Below, in pieces: positions 53,791-63,091 of a stretch of DNA of 64,000 nt (positions are counted from its first letter, which is position 1; each line of letters opens with the position of its first letter). The notes beneath the pieces are model-generated. The model saw only the letters and a list, made by a program, of their open reading frames with translations. It was not told the origin of the DNA and ran no database searches. A program made the translations under genes and the position numbers. The stretch comes from Microbacterium profundi (GTDB lineage Bacteria > Actinomycetota > Actinomycetes > Actinomycetales > Microbacteriaceae): assembly GCF_000763375.1 (NCBI RefSeq), contig NZ_JPSY01000001.1, positions 1,488,001-1,552,000 of the forward strand, in the 5' to 3' direction.

Positions 53791-55089
53791 ATGTCCAGTT
53801 ACCTCATCACGTGCACGCCGGCGCACGGTCATGTCATGCCGCTGCTGCAGATCACCCGTCATCTGATCGCGCGCGGCCATGAGGTCGGCTTCCTCACGAG
53901 TCCTCGGTACGCGGCAGAGGTCTCGGCCGCCGGCGCGCGCTTCATCGCCCTGCCGACGGAGGCCGACGTGGACCTGGACGATGCGAATTCCGCATTCCCG
54001 GACCGGATCGGGCTCACGGGCCCTGCAGCCCTGCGATTCGACATGAGCAATCTGTTCGTACGGCCGGGTGCGGCGCAGCTGGGGGCGGTTCGGGCCGAAC
54101 TCGCCGAGCGGAGTATCGACGCCGTGCTCACCGAGCCGCTGTTCGTCGGGGGAGCGCTGCTGCAGCTGCTGCCGCAGCGCGAACGTCCGCCGGTCGTGGT
54201 GCTGGGGATCTTCCCGCTGGGTGCCCGCAGTCGAGACGCCGCTCCGTTCGGCCTGGGCGTGACCCCGATGCCAGGGCCGATCGGCCGGATCCGCAACGCG
54301 GTGCTGCGCACGATCGCCGAACAGGTGGTCTTCGGCGGCATCCAACGCGAAGCGGATGACATGGCCCGACGCGAGGTCGGCCGGGAACTCGGCGGGTTCG
54401 TGCTCGACTGGGCGGGGCGCGCCGACGCCTATGTGCAGTTCACCGTGCCCGAATTCGAGTACCCCCGCTCCGATCTGCCCTCGACCGTGCACTTCGCCGG
54501 GCCGCTGCCGTCGCCGAAGTCCGAACGGACGCTGCCCGCCTGGTGGTCGGACCTCGACGGCTCGAGGCCTGTCGTGCACGTCACTCAGGGGACGATCGCG
54601 AACTCGGACTTCGGGCAGATCGTGATGCCGACGATCACCGCGCTCGCCGCATCCGACGTACTCGTGGTCGTCTCGACCGGCGGGCGTCCGGTGGAGGCGC
54701 TGCCTGCGGACCTGCCCGCCAACGTACGCGTCGCCGACTATCTTCCGTACGATCGCCTGCTTCCTCTGGTCGATGTGATGGTGACCAACGGCGGGTACGG
54801 CGGAGTGCAGCAGGCGCTGGCGCACGGCGTGCCGATCGTCGTGGCCGGTCAGACCGAGGACAAGGTCGAGGTGTCGGCGAGGGTCGGATGGACGGGGGCA
54901 GGGGTGAACCTGCGAGCGAGCACCGTCACCCCTGAGCAGGTCGGACGCGCCGTGGGGAAGGTGCTGAAGGATCCGACCTATCGCGCGAACGCCGAGCGGA
55001 TCGGATCGGCGATGCGCGAAACCGATGCGTTGAGCACGCTCGGAGATGTGCTCGACGCGTCGTCGCGAGGGTGGGTCGCGGCCGGATGA
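53791..55089 (+). CDS. MGT/GT1-family glycosyltransferase
   Basis: 432-residue GT-B enzyme of the macrolide/flavonoid-type UDP-glycosyltransferases. N-terminal acceptor domain: SSYLITCTPAHGHVMPLLQI, TRHLIARGHEVGFLTSPRYA. C-terminal donor domain: RPVVHVTQGTIANSDFGQIV, ANVRVADYLPYDRLLPLVDV, MVTNGGYGGVQQALAHGVPI and VVAGQTEDKVEVSARVGWTG, the donor-binding motif. ATG 53791 follows AGGGAAAGAACCCGCC. Under TetR control it may inactivate a toxic small molecule by glycosylation, as macrolide glycosyltransferases do; this is inference. Confidence 0.9.
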   Translation: MSSYLITCTPAHGHVMPLLQITRHLIARGHEVGFLTSPRYAAEVSAAGARFIALPTEADVDLDDANSAFPDRIGLTGPAALRFDMSNLFVRPGAAQLGAVRAELAERSIDAVLTEPLFVGGALLQLLPQRERPPVVVLGIFPLGARSRDAAPFGLGVTPMPGPIGRIRNAVLRTIAEQVVFGGIQREADDMARREVGRELGGFVLDWAGRADAYVQFTVPEFEYPRSDLPSTVHFAGPLPSPKSERTLPAWWSDLDGSRPVVHVTQGTIANSDFGQIVMPTITALAASDVLVVVSTGGRPVEALPADLPANVRVADYLPYDRLLPLVDVMVTNGGYGGVQQALAHGVPIVVAGQTEDKVEVSARVGWTGAGVNLRASTVTPEQVGRAVGKVLKDPTYRANAERIGSAMRETDALSTLGDVLDASSRGWVAAG

Positions 55090-55113
55090 TGGTGCGCTCA
55101 CCTGCCGCGTCGG

Positions 55114-56157
55114 TCACGGCTTCGGAGTCGGCGTGATCCCGTCGATCGGAGCATCGGTCGGTGAGGGTGTCGGCGACGGCGTGAGGAGGCCGGGTGCGCG
55201 CAGGAACGGTGCCGCCGCATCCCTGACCGTCGACGTGCGGACCTTGCTGGTGTTCGGATCGACCCTGCCCTCCTTGAGCGGATAGATGTTCCAGACCTCG
55301 GCCTCACGGGCGTCGCGGAACGGTACGCGGACAGGGTTGTCGCCGTCCCACCCGAAGCCCTGCCACGTGCCGTCGACGCCCTCCTCGATCGTTCCCCCGA
55401 ACAGGTTCAGGGGCGTTCCTTGGTCGGTGTAGAGCTGCACGCGCTCGATGAGCTCGCCGTTCTCGTCGTACGCGAAGATGTTGCCGACCTGAACCCCGTC
55501 GAGCAGGAGACCGGGCTGTTGGTAGGCGCCGTTGTCGACGTACTCGACCCGCGGAATCAGAACCGAGGCGAGGGCGAACGGCAGCGCGAGCACCGCGATC
55601 ACGCTGGCCACGGTGCGCATGTGCCGCAGCGCGTTCCGAGGCAGCCAGCGGTCGCGACCCCACTGCACGCTGACGATGATCATCGCGAGCAGAATGAGCC
55701 ATCCGAACAGAGTGTCCGGCAGGACCGATCCAGTGCCGCCGAACGACGGCGACCCGAACAGTGCATGCGCGACCCCGTAGATTCCGAAGCCTCGCAGCAC
55801 CCACCAGACCGGACGCAGAGCGACGAGCAGGTCGAGCAGCCACACACTGAAGGCGTTGCGGCGGATGCTGTCGGCGATGTACCCGAGGCGTCGGGACACT
55901 CTCGCGCGCACGGTCTCGTGCTTCACGGCATCCGACCGGTCAGGCAGACCGGCAGCCGACCGCAGCTCTGCGGCGTAGGCGGACGGATCACCGAGCTCGA
56001 GTACTCCGCCGCCGTCGGCGGCCTGCTCGGCGAGGTCGGCGGTGAGTCCGACGATGATGTCATCGAGCTCGTCGGCGGGAAGGTCGTCGAGGTGCGTGCG
56101 CACGGCGTCGGCGAAGGCGCGGATGCGCTCATCGAGCGAGGTCTCAAGGCTGTTCAT
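55114..56157 (-). CDS. HAAS-domain membrane protein
   Basis: 347-residue membrane protein with an N-terminal HAAS-like helical domain (residues about 1-75: LDERIRAFADAVRTHLDDLP, ADELDDIIVGLTADLAEQA, DPSAYAAELRSAAGLPD). This domain accompanies PadR regulators. Four hydrophobic helices follow (VWLLDLLVALRPVWWVLRGF, TLFGWLILLAMIIVSVQWG, TVASVIAVLALPFALASVLI), then an extracytoplasmic domain and a Pro/Thr-rich tail (LTPSPTPSPTDAPIDGITPT). ATG 56157 overlaps the PadR stop as TGATG; a GTG at 56160 is possible. Function unknown. Confidence 0.82.
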   Translation of the reverse strand: MNSLETSLDERIRAFADAVRTHLDDLPADELDDIIVGLTADLAEQAADGGGVLELGDPSAYAAELRSAAGLPDRSDAVKHETVRARVSRRLGYIADSIRRNAFSVWLLDLLVALRPVWWVLRGFGIYGVAHALFGSPSFGGTGSVLPDTLFGWLILLAMIIVSVQWGRDRWLPRNALRHMRTVASVIAVLALPFALASVLIPRVEYVDNGAYQQPGLLLDGVQVGNIFAYDENGELIERVQLYTDQGTPLNLFGGTIEEGVDGTWQGFGWDGDNPVRVPFRDAREAEVWNIYPLKEGRVDPNTSKVRTSTVRDAAAPFLRAPGLLTPSPTPSPTDAPIDGITPTPKP

Positions 56158-56507
56158 CACTTCTCTCCGATTGCGTTGGGTTCTGTGCGCGCTGCTGCGA
56201 GCAACCCGGTCATGGCGTTGGCGAAGTCCGTCCAGCTCGCCTTCTGCGCGTCGAGCGACTTCACGCCCTGGGGGTTGATCGCGTAGTACTTCCGATGCGG
56301 GCCACCGTCGGAGGGGACGACGTAACTCGACAGCGAGCCGGCGGCGTAGAGCCGGCGCAGCGTGCCGTACACAGATGCGTCGCCGACGTCACCGAGACCG
56401 GCATCCCGGAGGCGACGCACGATGTCGTATCCATAGCCGTCCTCCTGGCGGAGCACGGCCAGCACCGCCACGTCGAGCACGCCCTTGAGTAATTGAGTCG
56501 TGTCCAT
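56157..56507 (-). CDS. PadR-family transcriptional regulator
   Basis: 116-residue winged-helix repressor: MDTTQLLKGVLDVAVLAVLR, QEDGYGYDIVRRLRDAGLGD, VGDASVYGTLRRLYAAGSLS, SYVVPSDGGPHRKYYAINPQ, all PadR features (DNA-binding wing and GPxRKYY). ATG 56507 follows AGAAGGAGCGCCG. It is translationally coupled to the HAAS membrane protein, the standard PadR/HAAS pairing, where the membrane protein is the regulated partner. Confidence 0.92.
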   Translation of the reverse strand: MDTTQLLKGVLDVAVLAVLRQEDGYGYDIVRRLRDAGLGDVGDASVYGTLRRLYAAGSLSSYVVPSDGGPHRKYYAINPQGVKSLDAQKASWTDFANAMTGLLAAARTEPNAIGEK

Positions 56508-56693
56508 CGGCGCTCCTTCTGCCTCTACTTCGATGCATCGCACACTACCACGCACTGCACAGTACCGCGGGAAAGGCGGCAGAGAGCGAATCGACCCGTG
56601 TCGCGCTCTCGGTGCCAGTGCCGGCACCGAGGGAATACTCCTGCATCACGATTGGTTGCACCTGCAAGTAAATACGTCCGCAGAGGAGACACC

Positions 56694-57608
56694 ATGACCG
56701 CGACCCCCACAGACCGTACGTTGAATGCGCAGACCGCGATGGATGCCGTCACCCTTCGCGTCGGCGACCTCGAGACCATGTCGTCGTACTACACGAACGC
56801 CCTCGCGCTCGACCCGATCGAGGAGCGCAGCCGCGGCACCGAGGTGCACCGCGTACTCGGCCGCGGCACGACGCCGATGGTGCGACTCGTCTTGACTCCT
56901 GGCCTCCCGGCCGTCGACCCCCGTCAGGCCGGCCTGTTCCACACCGCCTTCCTGTTCGACGATGCCCCCGCACTCGCCGCCACCGTGCTCCGCGCCGCGC
57001 AGGACAATCGCGGACACTTCGCCGGATCCAGCGACCACCTCGTCAGCGAGGCGTTCTACTTCACCGACCCCGAGGGCAACGGCATCGAGCTGTACGTCGA
57101 CCGCGCCCGCGACGAGTGGCAGTACGTGAACGGCGAGCTGCAGATGTCGACTCTGCATCTCGACCCGAACGCCTATCTTCAGCAGCACCTCCGCGAGGAT
57201 GTCATCGAATCCGTGGCGAAGCAGGCGGGAACCGTCGGCCACGTGCATCTGCAGGTCGGCGACATCGCCACCGCCCGCGAGTTCTACGTCGATGCCCTCG
57301 GCTTCGAGACCACCGTCGCCACCTACCCGGGCGCCTTGTTCGCCTCGGCCGGTGGCTACCACCACCACGTCGCCATGAACACCTGGAACAGCTCGGGTGC
57401 CGGCCCGCGGGGCTCGCAACTCGGCCTCGGCGACGTCGCCATCACCGTGCCCGACCGCGAAGACCTCGATGCGCTTGTCACCCGCCTCAAGGCACGCGGA
57501 CTGCAGTTCGCCGACGACGGCCGAGCCGTCACCATCGCCGACCCGTGGAACACGCAGGTCACGATCGCCCTGCCCGGCGCCGACGTCGACGAGGTGCTGG
57601 GACGATGA
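56694..57608 (+). CDS. VOC-superfamily ring-cleavage dioxygenase (CatE/MhqO-like)
   Basis: 304 residues made of two VOC modules. Module 1: AMDAVTLRVGDLETMSSYYT, ending FYFTDPEGNGIELYVDR. Module 2: GTVGHVHLQVGDIATAREFY, GGYHHHVAMNTWNSSG, ending DPWNTQVTIALP. His residues of module 2 (HVH, YHHH) suit the metal site of extradiol dioxygenases; the usual last Glu is Gln at NTQVTI, so the third ligand is uncertain. ATG 56694 follows GAGGAGACACC. Overlaps with the next two genes make a tight three-gene operon typical of quinone or catechol detoxification. Confidence 0.82.
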   Translation: MTATPTDRTLNAQTAMDAVTLRVGDLETMSSYYTNALALDPIEERSRGTEVHRVLGRGTTPMVRLVLTPGLPAVDPRQAGLFHTAFLFDDAPALAATVLRAAQDNRGHFAGSSDHLVSEAFYFTDPEGNGIELYVDRARDEWQYVNGELQMSTLHLDPNAYLQQHLREDVIESVAKQAGTVGHVHLQVGDIATAREFYVDALGFETTVATYPGALFASAGGYHHHVAMNTWNSSGAGPRGSQLGLGDVAITVPDREDLDALVTRLKARGLQFADDGRAVTIADPWNTQVTIALPGADVDEVLGR

Positions 57609-58288
57609 CTCTGAAAGCCGTGAACCTGAACGCCATCGCCTCCGAGAACTTCCCCGGCGACGTCCCGGCCGTCGCCCTCTTCCTGCACGGGTACGGCTCG
57701 AATGAACGCGACCTCACCGCCCTGGCGTCCGCTCTTCCCGACGGACTGCCGTGGGCCTCGCTTCGAGCGCCGATCGAGGTGATGCCGGGCGGTTACGCGT
57801 GGTTCCGGATCGTGACGCCAGGGCATCCTGACGCAGACGCTCTGGATGCCGCGACCGCCGCGATCTGGTCGTGGGTAGACGCCGCGGTGCCGAACGGAAC
57901 GCGGATCGTGCCGATCGGCTTCTCGCAGGGCGGCCTCATGGCCACGCAGCTGCTGCGCACCGCGCCGGAGCGCGTGCTCGCGCCGGTGGTCCTCGGCGGA
58001 TTCGTCGCGAGCGGTGAGCAGCCGGCGGATGCTGCGCTGCGCGACGCGCGCCCGGCGATGTTCCTCGGCCGCGGGGCTGAGGACCAGGTGATCGCGCCCG
58101 CAGCTGTGGAGCGCACCGACGCCTGGGCGCCCGGACACACCACCCTCGACGCCCGCCAGTACCCCGGCCTCGGCCACGGCATCAACCAGGAGGAGCTGGC
58201 CGACGTGCAGGCGTTCCTGGCCCTGCAGCTCTCGCACGACCAGTCTCAGGCGGCCGGGCCTGTTTCACTCGCGGAGCCGACGCTGTGA
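57605..58288 (+). CDS. Alpha/beta hydrolase (phospholipase/carboxylesterase family)
   Basis: 227-residue serine hydrolase: ALFLHGYGSNERDLTALASA (oxyanion HGxGS), IVPIGFSQGGLMATQLLRTA with the nucleophile Ser in GFSQG, MFLGRGAEDQVIAPAAVERT with the acid and QYPGLGHGINQEELADVQAF with the catalytic His. It resembles MhqD, the hydrolase co-induced with extradiol dioxygenases by quinones in Bacillus. ATG 57605 overlaps the dioxygenase stop (ATGA). Confidence 0.88.
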   Translation: MTLKAVNLNAIASENFPGDVPAVALFLHGYGSNERDLTALASALPDGLPWASLRAPIEVMPGGYAWFRIVTPGHPDADALDAATAAIWSWVDAAVPNGTRIVPIGFSQGGLMATQLLRTAPERVLAPVVLGGFVASGEQPADAALRDARPAMFLGRGAEDQVIAPAAVERTDAWAPGHTTLDARQYPGLGHGINQEELADVQAFLALQLSHDQSQAAGPVSLAEPTL

Positions 58289-59304
58289 CCTTCGAGATCG
58301 GCATCTTCACCTTCGGCGAGCTGAGCCGCACCCCGGGCGGCCGGTTCACCGACCCCTCCGCGCGTCTCGAGCAGCTTCTGGAGTGGGCGCGCGTCGCCGA
58401 CCAGGCGGGCCTCGACGTGTTCGGCGTCGGCGAGCACCACCGTCCCGACTTCGCGGTCTCGTCGCCGCAGATGGTCCTCGCCGCCGCGGCCCGTGAGACC
58501 GAGAGCATCCGCCTGACGAGCACCGTCACGGTGCTCTCGAGCGCCGACCCCGTGCGACTGCACGAGGAGTTCGCGACGCTCGACCTGCTCAGCGGCGGCC
58601 GCGCAGAGATCACGGCTGGTCGCGGCGCCTACGTCGAGTCGTTTCCTCTGTTCGGTCAGGATCTGCAGCGCTACGACGAGTACTTCGACGACCGGCTCGA
58701 TCTTCTGCTCGCTGCCCGCGAGAGCGGCGAGCTCACCTGGTCGGGAACGACTCGGGCTCCGCTCCGGGATGCCGGCGTCTACCCGCGCCCGCAGCAGGAG
58801 AAGCTACCGGTGTGGATCGCGGTCGGCGGCACTGCGGCATCCGCTGCCCGGGCAGGATCCCTCGGGCTGCCGATGTACCTTGCGATCCTTGGTGCCCCGA
58901 CGCGATTCCGCGGGCTCGCCGCTCTGCACCGCGAGTCCGCCGCCGCGGCGGGCCACGAGGCGCCGCAGCTGGGCGTGACCTCGCACTTCCACGCCGGCGA
59001 GACCACGCAGGCCGCACGCGACGCATTCTTCCCGCACTACGCCGCGTACTTCGCCGAGAACATGCCGCGCGGCGGGCACCTCGACCGCGAAACCCTCGAC
59101 ACCTGGGCGAACCCCGGCGGAGCGCTGTTCGCCGGCAGCCCCGCCGAGATCGTCGACAAGATCCTGTGGGAGAACGAGATGCTCGGCCACACGCGCTTCC
59201 TCGCGCAGGTCGGCCTCGGCGGTATCAGCCAGCGCGACACCCTGCGCTCGATCGAGCTTCTCGCGACCGAGGTGCTGCCCGCAGTTCGCAAGGCGCTCGC
59301 GTAA
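58285..59304 (+). CDS. LLM-class flavin-dependent monooxygenase
   Basis: 339-residue luciferase-like TIM barrel: TFEIGIFTFGELSRTPGGRF, LDVFGVGEHHRPDFAVSSPQ with the GEHH motif, LTSTVTVLSSADPVRLHEEF, LLSGGRAEITAGRGAYVESF, GGTAASAARAGSLGLPMYLA. GTG 58285 overlaps the hydrolase stop (GTGA). With the dioxygenase and hydrolase it forms a small aromatic/quinone-handling operon; the flavin and substrate are not determined. Confidence 0.88.
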   Translation: MTFEIGIFTFGELSRTPGGRFTDPSARLEQLLEWARVADQAGLDVFGVGEHHRPDFAVSSPQMVLAAAARETESIRLTSTVTVLSSADPVRLHEEFATLDLLSGGRAEITAGRGAYVESFPLFGQDLQRYDEYFDDRLDLLLAARESGELTWSGTTRAPLRDAGVYPRPQQEKLPVWIAVGGTAASAARAGSLGLPMYLAILGAPTRFRGLAALHRESAAAAGHEAPQLGVTSHFHAGETTQAARDAFFPHYAAYFAENMPRGGHLDRETLDTWANPGGALFAGSPAEIVDKILWENEMLGHTRFLAQVGLGGISQRDTLRSIELLATEVLPAVRKALA

Positions 59305-59374
59305 CGCCCCCCGAGTGTCGTCTGCCGGCGCGTCACCCGTATGTCGCCCGCGCGCCACAGCCGCGAGACGGGTG

Positions 59375-60538
59375 CTACGCGAGCACCCGCAGGAAGATCC
59401 ACCCCACGGCGAACAGCGCGACGACCAGGATCGCGACCCACGGCCCGCTCCGCTTCAGCCGACGCCCCTGCCTGGCCACCCCTGGCGGCGGCGTCAGCAT
59501 CCCGGCGGGGGGCGCGAACGGCAGCGTATTCGATCCGGCCATCGGCGCACCGCCGGTCATCCCGGCATCCGCCTGGTCGCCGGCGACGGCGGAAGAGTAG
59601 GGGCGGCCCTGCTCTTCGAGCAGGCGGTCATCTCGCCACCTGGCCCACTGGTCGAACTTCGTGATGAGAGCACCGACAGCGCCGAACAGCCACGCCCACG
59701 TGTTCGGGTCGAGCGTCGACGCCTCGCGCTTCGTGTAGAGGAAGAGCCAGTCGTCGACGATCTCGACGTCGAGCTGCGCTGCATTGTCGATGAAGCGCGC
59801 CATGATGTCGGGCGTGAACAGATACAGGGCATCCTGCTCGTAGCCCGCCGGGCAGTACAGCGTGAAGTACTTGTCGAAGTCCCCCTCGAGCGAGAGCCTC
59901 TGCTCCTTCTGGAAAGATGCCGGAAGGTTCGTGCCGAACACCGCGTTGTTGCCGAGGGCGTCGAGCACGATGTTGGGCAGCGGCACATCGAGTTTGACGG
60001 CGACGTAGCCCCACTTGTGAGTCGTCGAGTTCTTACCCGAACCGGTCGTGTACTGGTAGTTGCCGAACTCGACGAAACGGGGGCTGTGCCCGCGGACGAG
60101 CTGATCAGCCTTGCGCGCCCGACCGAGAGTGAAGATCATGCCGGGCAGCGGCGGATCGTCGACGTCACCTGCGTAGGTCATGTTGTTCGCGGCGGCGAAA
60201 CGACTGAGGCGATAGTTCGCGATTCTGCGGTTGCGGAATGAGAACCAGACCAGCAGCCCTCCGCCGATCACGATCACCGCGATGATCACGACGGGCAACA
60301 GCATGAAGAGCGGCCCGCCTCGACTGATACCGGCCATGAGCAACGACACGGTGGGGATCAGGATGGTCAGGAACACCAGTGAGATGAACGACGCGACGAC
60401 GATCGTGATGACCTTCGTCGCGGACGTCGACGAGGCGCTTCCTGCCCGCGCTGCGGCGCTGAAGGCGCGCACCGCACGCGGGTCGACAGGCTCGGTGAGG
60501 GCGCGGGCGTCGAAGCTCAGCGGTTGAGGAGAGGGCAT
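59375..60538 (-). CDS. DUF3137-like membrane protein
   Basis: 387 residues. A Ser/Ala-rich N-terminus is followed by two membrane helices (VITIVVASFISLVFLTILIP and FMLLPVVIIAVIVIGGGLLV), a cytoplasmic beta-rich domain (NNMTYAGDVDDPPLPGMIF, FGNYQYTTGSGKNSTTHKWG, PAGYEQDALYLFTPDIMARF, IVDDWLFLYTKREASTLDPN), a low-complexity Pro/Gly/Ala stretch and a last helix (WVAILVVALFAVGWIFLRVL). The layout is like DUF3137 proteins. ATG 60538 is preferred over GTG 60544. Function unknown; convergent with the previous operon. Confidence 0.72.
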   Translation of the reverse strand: MPSPQPLSFDARALTEPVDPRAVRAFSAAARAGSASSTSATKVITIVVASFISLVFLTILIPTVSLLMAGISRGGPLFMLLPVVIIAVIVIGGGLLVWFSFRNRRIANYRLSRFAAANNMTYAGDVDDPPLPGMIFTLGRARKADQLVRGHSPRFVEFGNYQYTTGSGKNSTTHKWGYVAVKLDVPLPNIVLDALGNNAVFGTNLPASFQKEQRLSLEGDFDKYFTLYCPAGYEQDALYLFTPDIMARFIDNAAQLDVEIVDDWLFLYTKREASTLDPNTWAWLFGAVGALITKFDQWARWRDDRLLEEQGRPYSSAVAGDQADAGMTGGAPMAGSNTLPFAPPAGMLTPPPGVARQGRRLKRSGPWVAILVVALFAVGWIFLRVLA

Positions 60539-60686
60539 GCTCACCCGCCTACGCTAACCCGGGCGCGCGCCACAACCGTGCACCTCTCGAACATGTGGGG
60601 GCGTCACTCGCCGTTCACCCCGACGCCACCAGACCGCAAGGTGCGAATGCGACGATTCCGGACGCCATCCACCCACCGGGAGCCCA

Positions 60687-61667
60687 GTGCGCACACCGCT
60701 CGTCACCGTCATCCTTCCCGCGAAGGATGCTGCGCCCTACATCGGCACGACCCTCGAGACGCTGCTGCGCCAGTTCGACGATCCGGCCTCGCTGAAGCTC
60801 GTCGCGGTGGATGACGGATCCAGTGACGGCACCGGCGATCGGATGCGCGGCTACGCCGAGCGGTTCGCGCACGCCGAGGTGCTCGTCAATCCACGACCGG
60901 TCGGGCTGGCGAGCGCACGGAATCAGGGGCTCGCGCACGTCGAGGGCGATGCGTTCTGCTTCATCGACGGCGACGACTGGATGCAGCCGCGCCGCCTGCA
61001 GGTGCTCGCCTCGAGGCTGCGCGAACTCGGATGCGACTTCCTCCGCACCGACCACGTGCGCGTCACCGGATCCGCACGCAGGGTCGTGCGCGCCCCCTTC
61101 GCCTGGCGCGGCGCCGTCGCATCGCCACGCGACGCGATCCTTCCCGCCGATGACACGACGATGGTCGATTACCCGTACGCGTGGGCGGGCATGTTCCACC
61201 GGCGCATCCTCGACCAGGGCCTCGCCGCGTTCCCCGATGGTCTCTTCACCGCCGAGGACCGCCCATGGATCTGGCGGCTGCACCTGCAGGCGTCGTCATT
61301 CGCCGTCGTCGATGCGCCGACCCTGCTCTACCGCCGCGGCATCGCGACCTCGCTCACCCAGGTGCGAGATCGGCGCCAGCTCGACTTCCCGCGCGCGCTC
61401 GCGCAGGTGGTGCAGATCGTGGAGCAGGATGCCGAGGCAGACCTCTTCATGCCGAAAGTGGTTCGTACGGCCCTCGCGCTGAGCTCGCATCACATCGTGC
61501 GGTCCCGGCGTATGGCCCCGTCGCTGCGGCGCGAGATGCGCGGCAGCATCCGCGACCTGCTCACCACCCTCCAACCGGCAGACGTCGCGCATGCGCTCGA
61601 CCGCCTGGAGGGATCCAAGCGACGCGTGCTCGCGCGGACTCTGCGTGAGGCGGGACACGCGAGATGA
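60687..61667 (+). CDS. Family 2 glycosyltransferase
   Basis: 326-residue GT-A enzyme. The N-terminus TPLVTVILPAKDAAPYIGTT and VAVDDGSSDGTGDRMRGYAE (nucleotide-sugar site), ARNQGLAHVEGDAFCFIDGD and DDWMQPRRLQ with the DxD metal motif, and FTAEDRPWIWRLHLQASSFA (ED base region) are all present. It starts at GTG 60687 and overlaps the polysialyltransferase-like gene by 4 bases (ATGA). First visible gene of the glycan cluster; the sugar transferred is unknown. Confidence 0.9.
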   Translation: MRTPLVTVILPAKDAAPYIGTTLETLLRQFDDPASLKLVAVDDGSSDGTGDRMRGYAERFAHAEVLVNPRPVGLASARNQGLAHVEGDAFCFIDGDDWMQPRRLQVLASRLRELGCDFLRTDHVRVTGSARRVVRAPFAWRGAVASPRDAILPADDTTMVDYPYAWAGMFHRRILDQGLAAFPDGLFTAEDRPWIWRLHLQASSFAVVDAPTLLYRRGIATSLTQVRDRRQLDFPRALAQVVQIVEQDAEADLFMPKVVRTALALSSHHIVRSRRMAPSLRREMRGSIRDLLTTLQPADVAHALDRLEGSKRRVLARTLREAGHAR

Positions 61668-63091
61668 CCCAGCTCTTCGTCCTGCACAGCGCGTACGGAC
61701 TCACGACGGCGGCAGCCGCACTCGACGAGGGGATCATCGAAGCGGGGCAGGAGCGCGTGCTCGTACCCGTGAACTCCGCGCGGATACCCGAGACGAGCCT
61801 CGCGATCCACGAGCAGCCGAACCTGCGGTCGCTGTGCGCGCGCTTCGACCGCATCGAGCCTCTCGACGAGATCCTGTCGCCGCGGCATCCGAGCTCCTGG
61901 CATCCGGTCGCAGCTGATCTTCCGATCCTGAACCGCCTCCTGGCGCGCGCCTGGAACCTCGACGACGATCTGGAACTGTTCGTGCAGAGTCCGCAGGTCG
62001 CCCCCGCGCGCACCCTGCTCTCGCTGTTCCCCAATGCGAGCATCACTGTCATCGGCGACGGACTGATGACGTATTCGCCGATGCGCGTGAAGCTGCCGCG
62101 CACCGTCGTCGAACGGGTCGGCCGCGTCGTGTACGCCGACGTCGTACCCGGCGTCGAGCCGCTCGTGTTCGGTGCGGCGAGGCCGACTCCGCCGCGCGAG
62201 ACCGAGCCGGGCATGCCACGTCTCGTGCCGCAGGCTCGGTCTCGTGGCGGCGCCGGTGGTGCAGAGCGGATGCCGGTGCCCCCGGCCGCGTTCCGCAAGG
62301 TGCTGCTGGAGACCACTGCAGCAGACCCGCAGCTCGACGCGCTCGCCGACGGCACACCGACCGCGCTGGTGCTCGGACAGTACCTGTCCGCCCTCGGCCT
62401 CGTATCGGCCGCGGAGGAGATCGCGATGCAGTGCGACATGATCGATCGGGCGGCGGCGTGGCATCCGCGGCGCATCGTGTTCAAGCCGCATCCGTCCGCA
62501 CCGTCGCTGGTCACCGACGCCGTGCGGGAACGAGCCGAGAGCCACGGGGCCGAGTTCGTCGAGTACCGCGGCGTCGAGTCGGCCGAGCTCGTCGCAGAAC
62601 GCCTGGATGTCGCCGGTGTCGTCGCGGGGTTCTCGACCGCGCTCCCGACGGTGCAGGCGCTGTTCGGCCGGCCCGTCGCGTCGTCCGGCACGCAGACGGT
62701 GCTGCGCAGGCTCACCCCGTATGAGAACAGCAACCGCGTGCCGGCCACGATCGTCGACGCGCTCACACGTACGGACGACCGCTACCGTGACCCGGCGCAA
62801 CTGCAGCTGCTGATCGACGCCGTCGGGTATGCGATGCAGCCGAAGATCGCCGCGCACCTGCGGCCTCGGGCCGAAGAGCTGCTCAGCCGGCTCGATCAGC
62901 CAGAGCGAGACCGCTACTTCGCTCGGAAACGGCTCATCGAGCTCCGGCTGCCCGGCGCGCCCGCCGAGCCGATCGTGCGTCGTGCACTGCGCTCGGTCGG
63001 GGGGGTGGGCAGGGCCGAGGAGATCCGGTTGACGATCAAGGGTGCGCGCCGCCGCGCCGCACGGGTATGGAAGGTGGCGCGCGGGCTATGA
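61664..63091 (+). CDS. Polysialyltransferase-like glycosyltransferase
   Basis: 475-residue protein resembling the alpha-2,8-polysialyltransferase (POLYST) family: TQLFVLHSAYGLTTAAAALD, FPNASITVIGDGLMTYSPMR, PTALVLGQYLSALGLVSAAE, RRIVFKPHPSAPSLVTDAV (HP motif binding CMP-sugar) and VAGVVAGFSTALPTVQALFG (Ser/Ser-Thr motif). It overlaps the genes on both sides (ATGA at start and stop), with the NeuA-type gene next, so it should use that gene's CMP-nonulosonate product. A Gly/Arg-rich insert (RSRGGAGGAERMPVPP) sits mid-protein. Confidence 0.82.
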   Translation: MTQLFVLHSAYGLTTAAAALDEGIIEAGQERVLVPVNSARIPETSLAIHEQPNLRSLCARFDRIEPLDEILSPRHPSSWHPVAADLPILNRLLARAWNLDDDLELFVQSPQVAPARTLLSLFPNASITVIGDGLMTYSPMRVKLPRTVVERVGRVVYADVVPGVEPLVFGAARPTPPRETEPGMPRLVPQARSRGGAGGAERMPVPPAAFRKVLLETTAADPQLDALADGTPTALVLGQYLSALGLVSAAEEIAMQCDMIDRAAAWHPRRIVFKPHPSAPSLVTDAVRERAESHGAEFVEYRGVESAELVAERLDVAGVVAGFSTALPTVQALFGRPVASSGTQTVLRRLTPYENSNRVPATIVDALTRTDDRYRDPAQLQLLIDAVGYAMQPKIAAHLRPRAEELLSRLDQPERDRYFARKRLIELRLPGAPAEPIVRRALRSVGGVGRAEEIRLTIKGARRRAARVWKVARGL

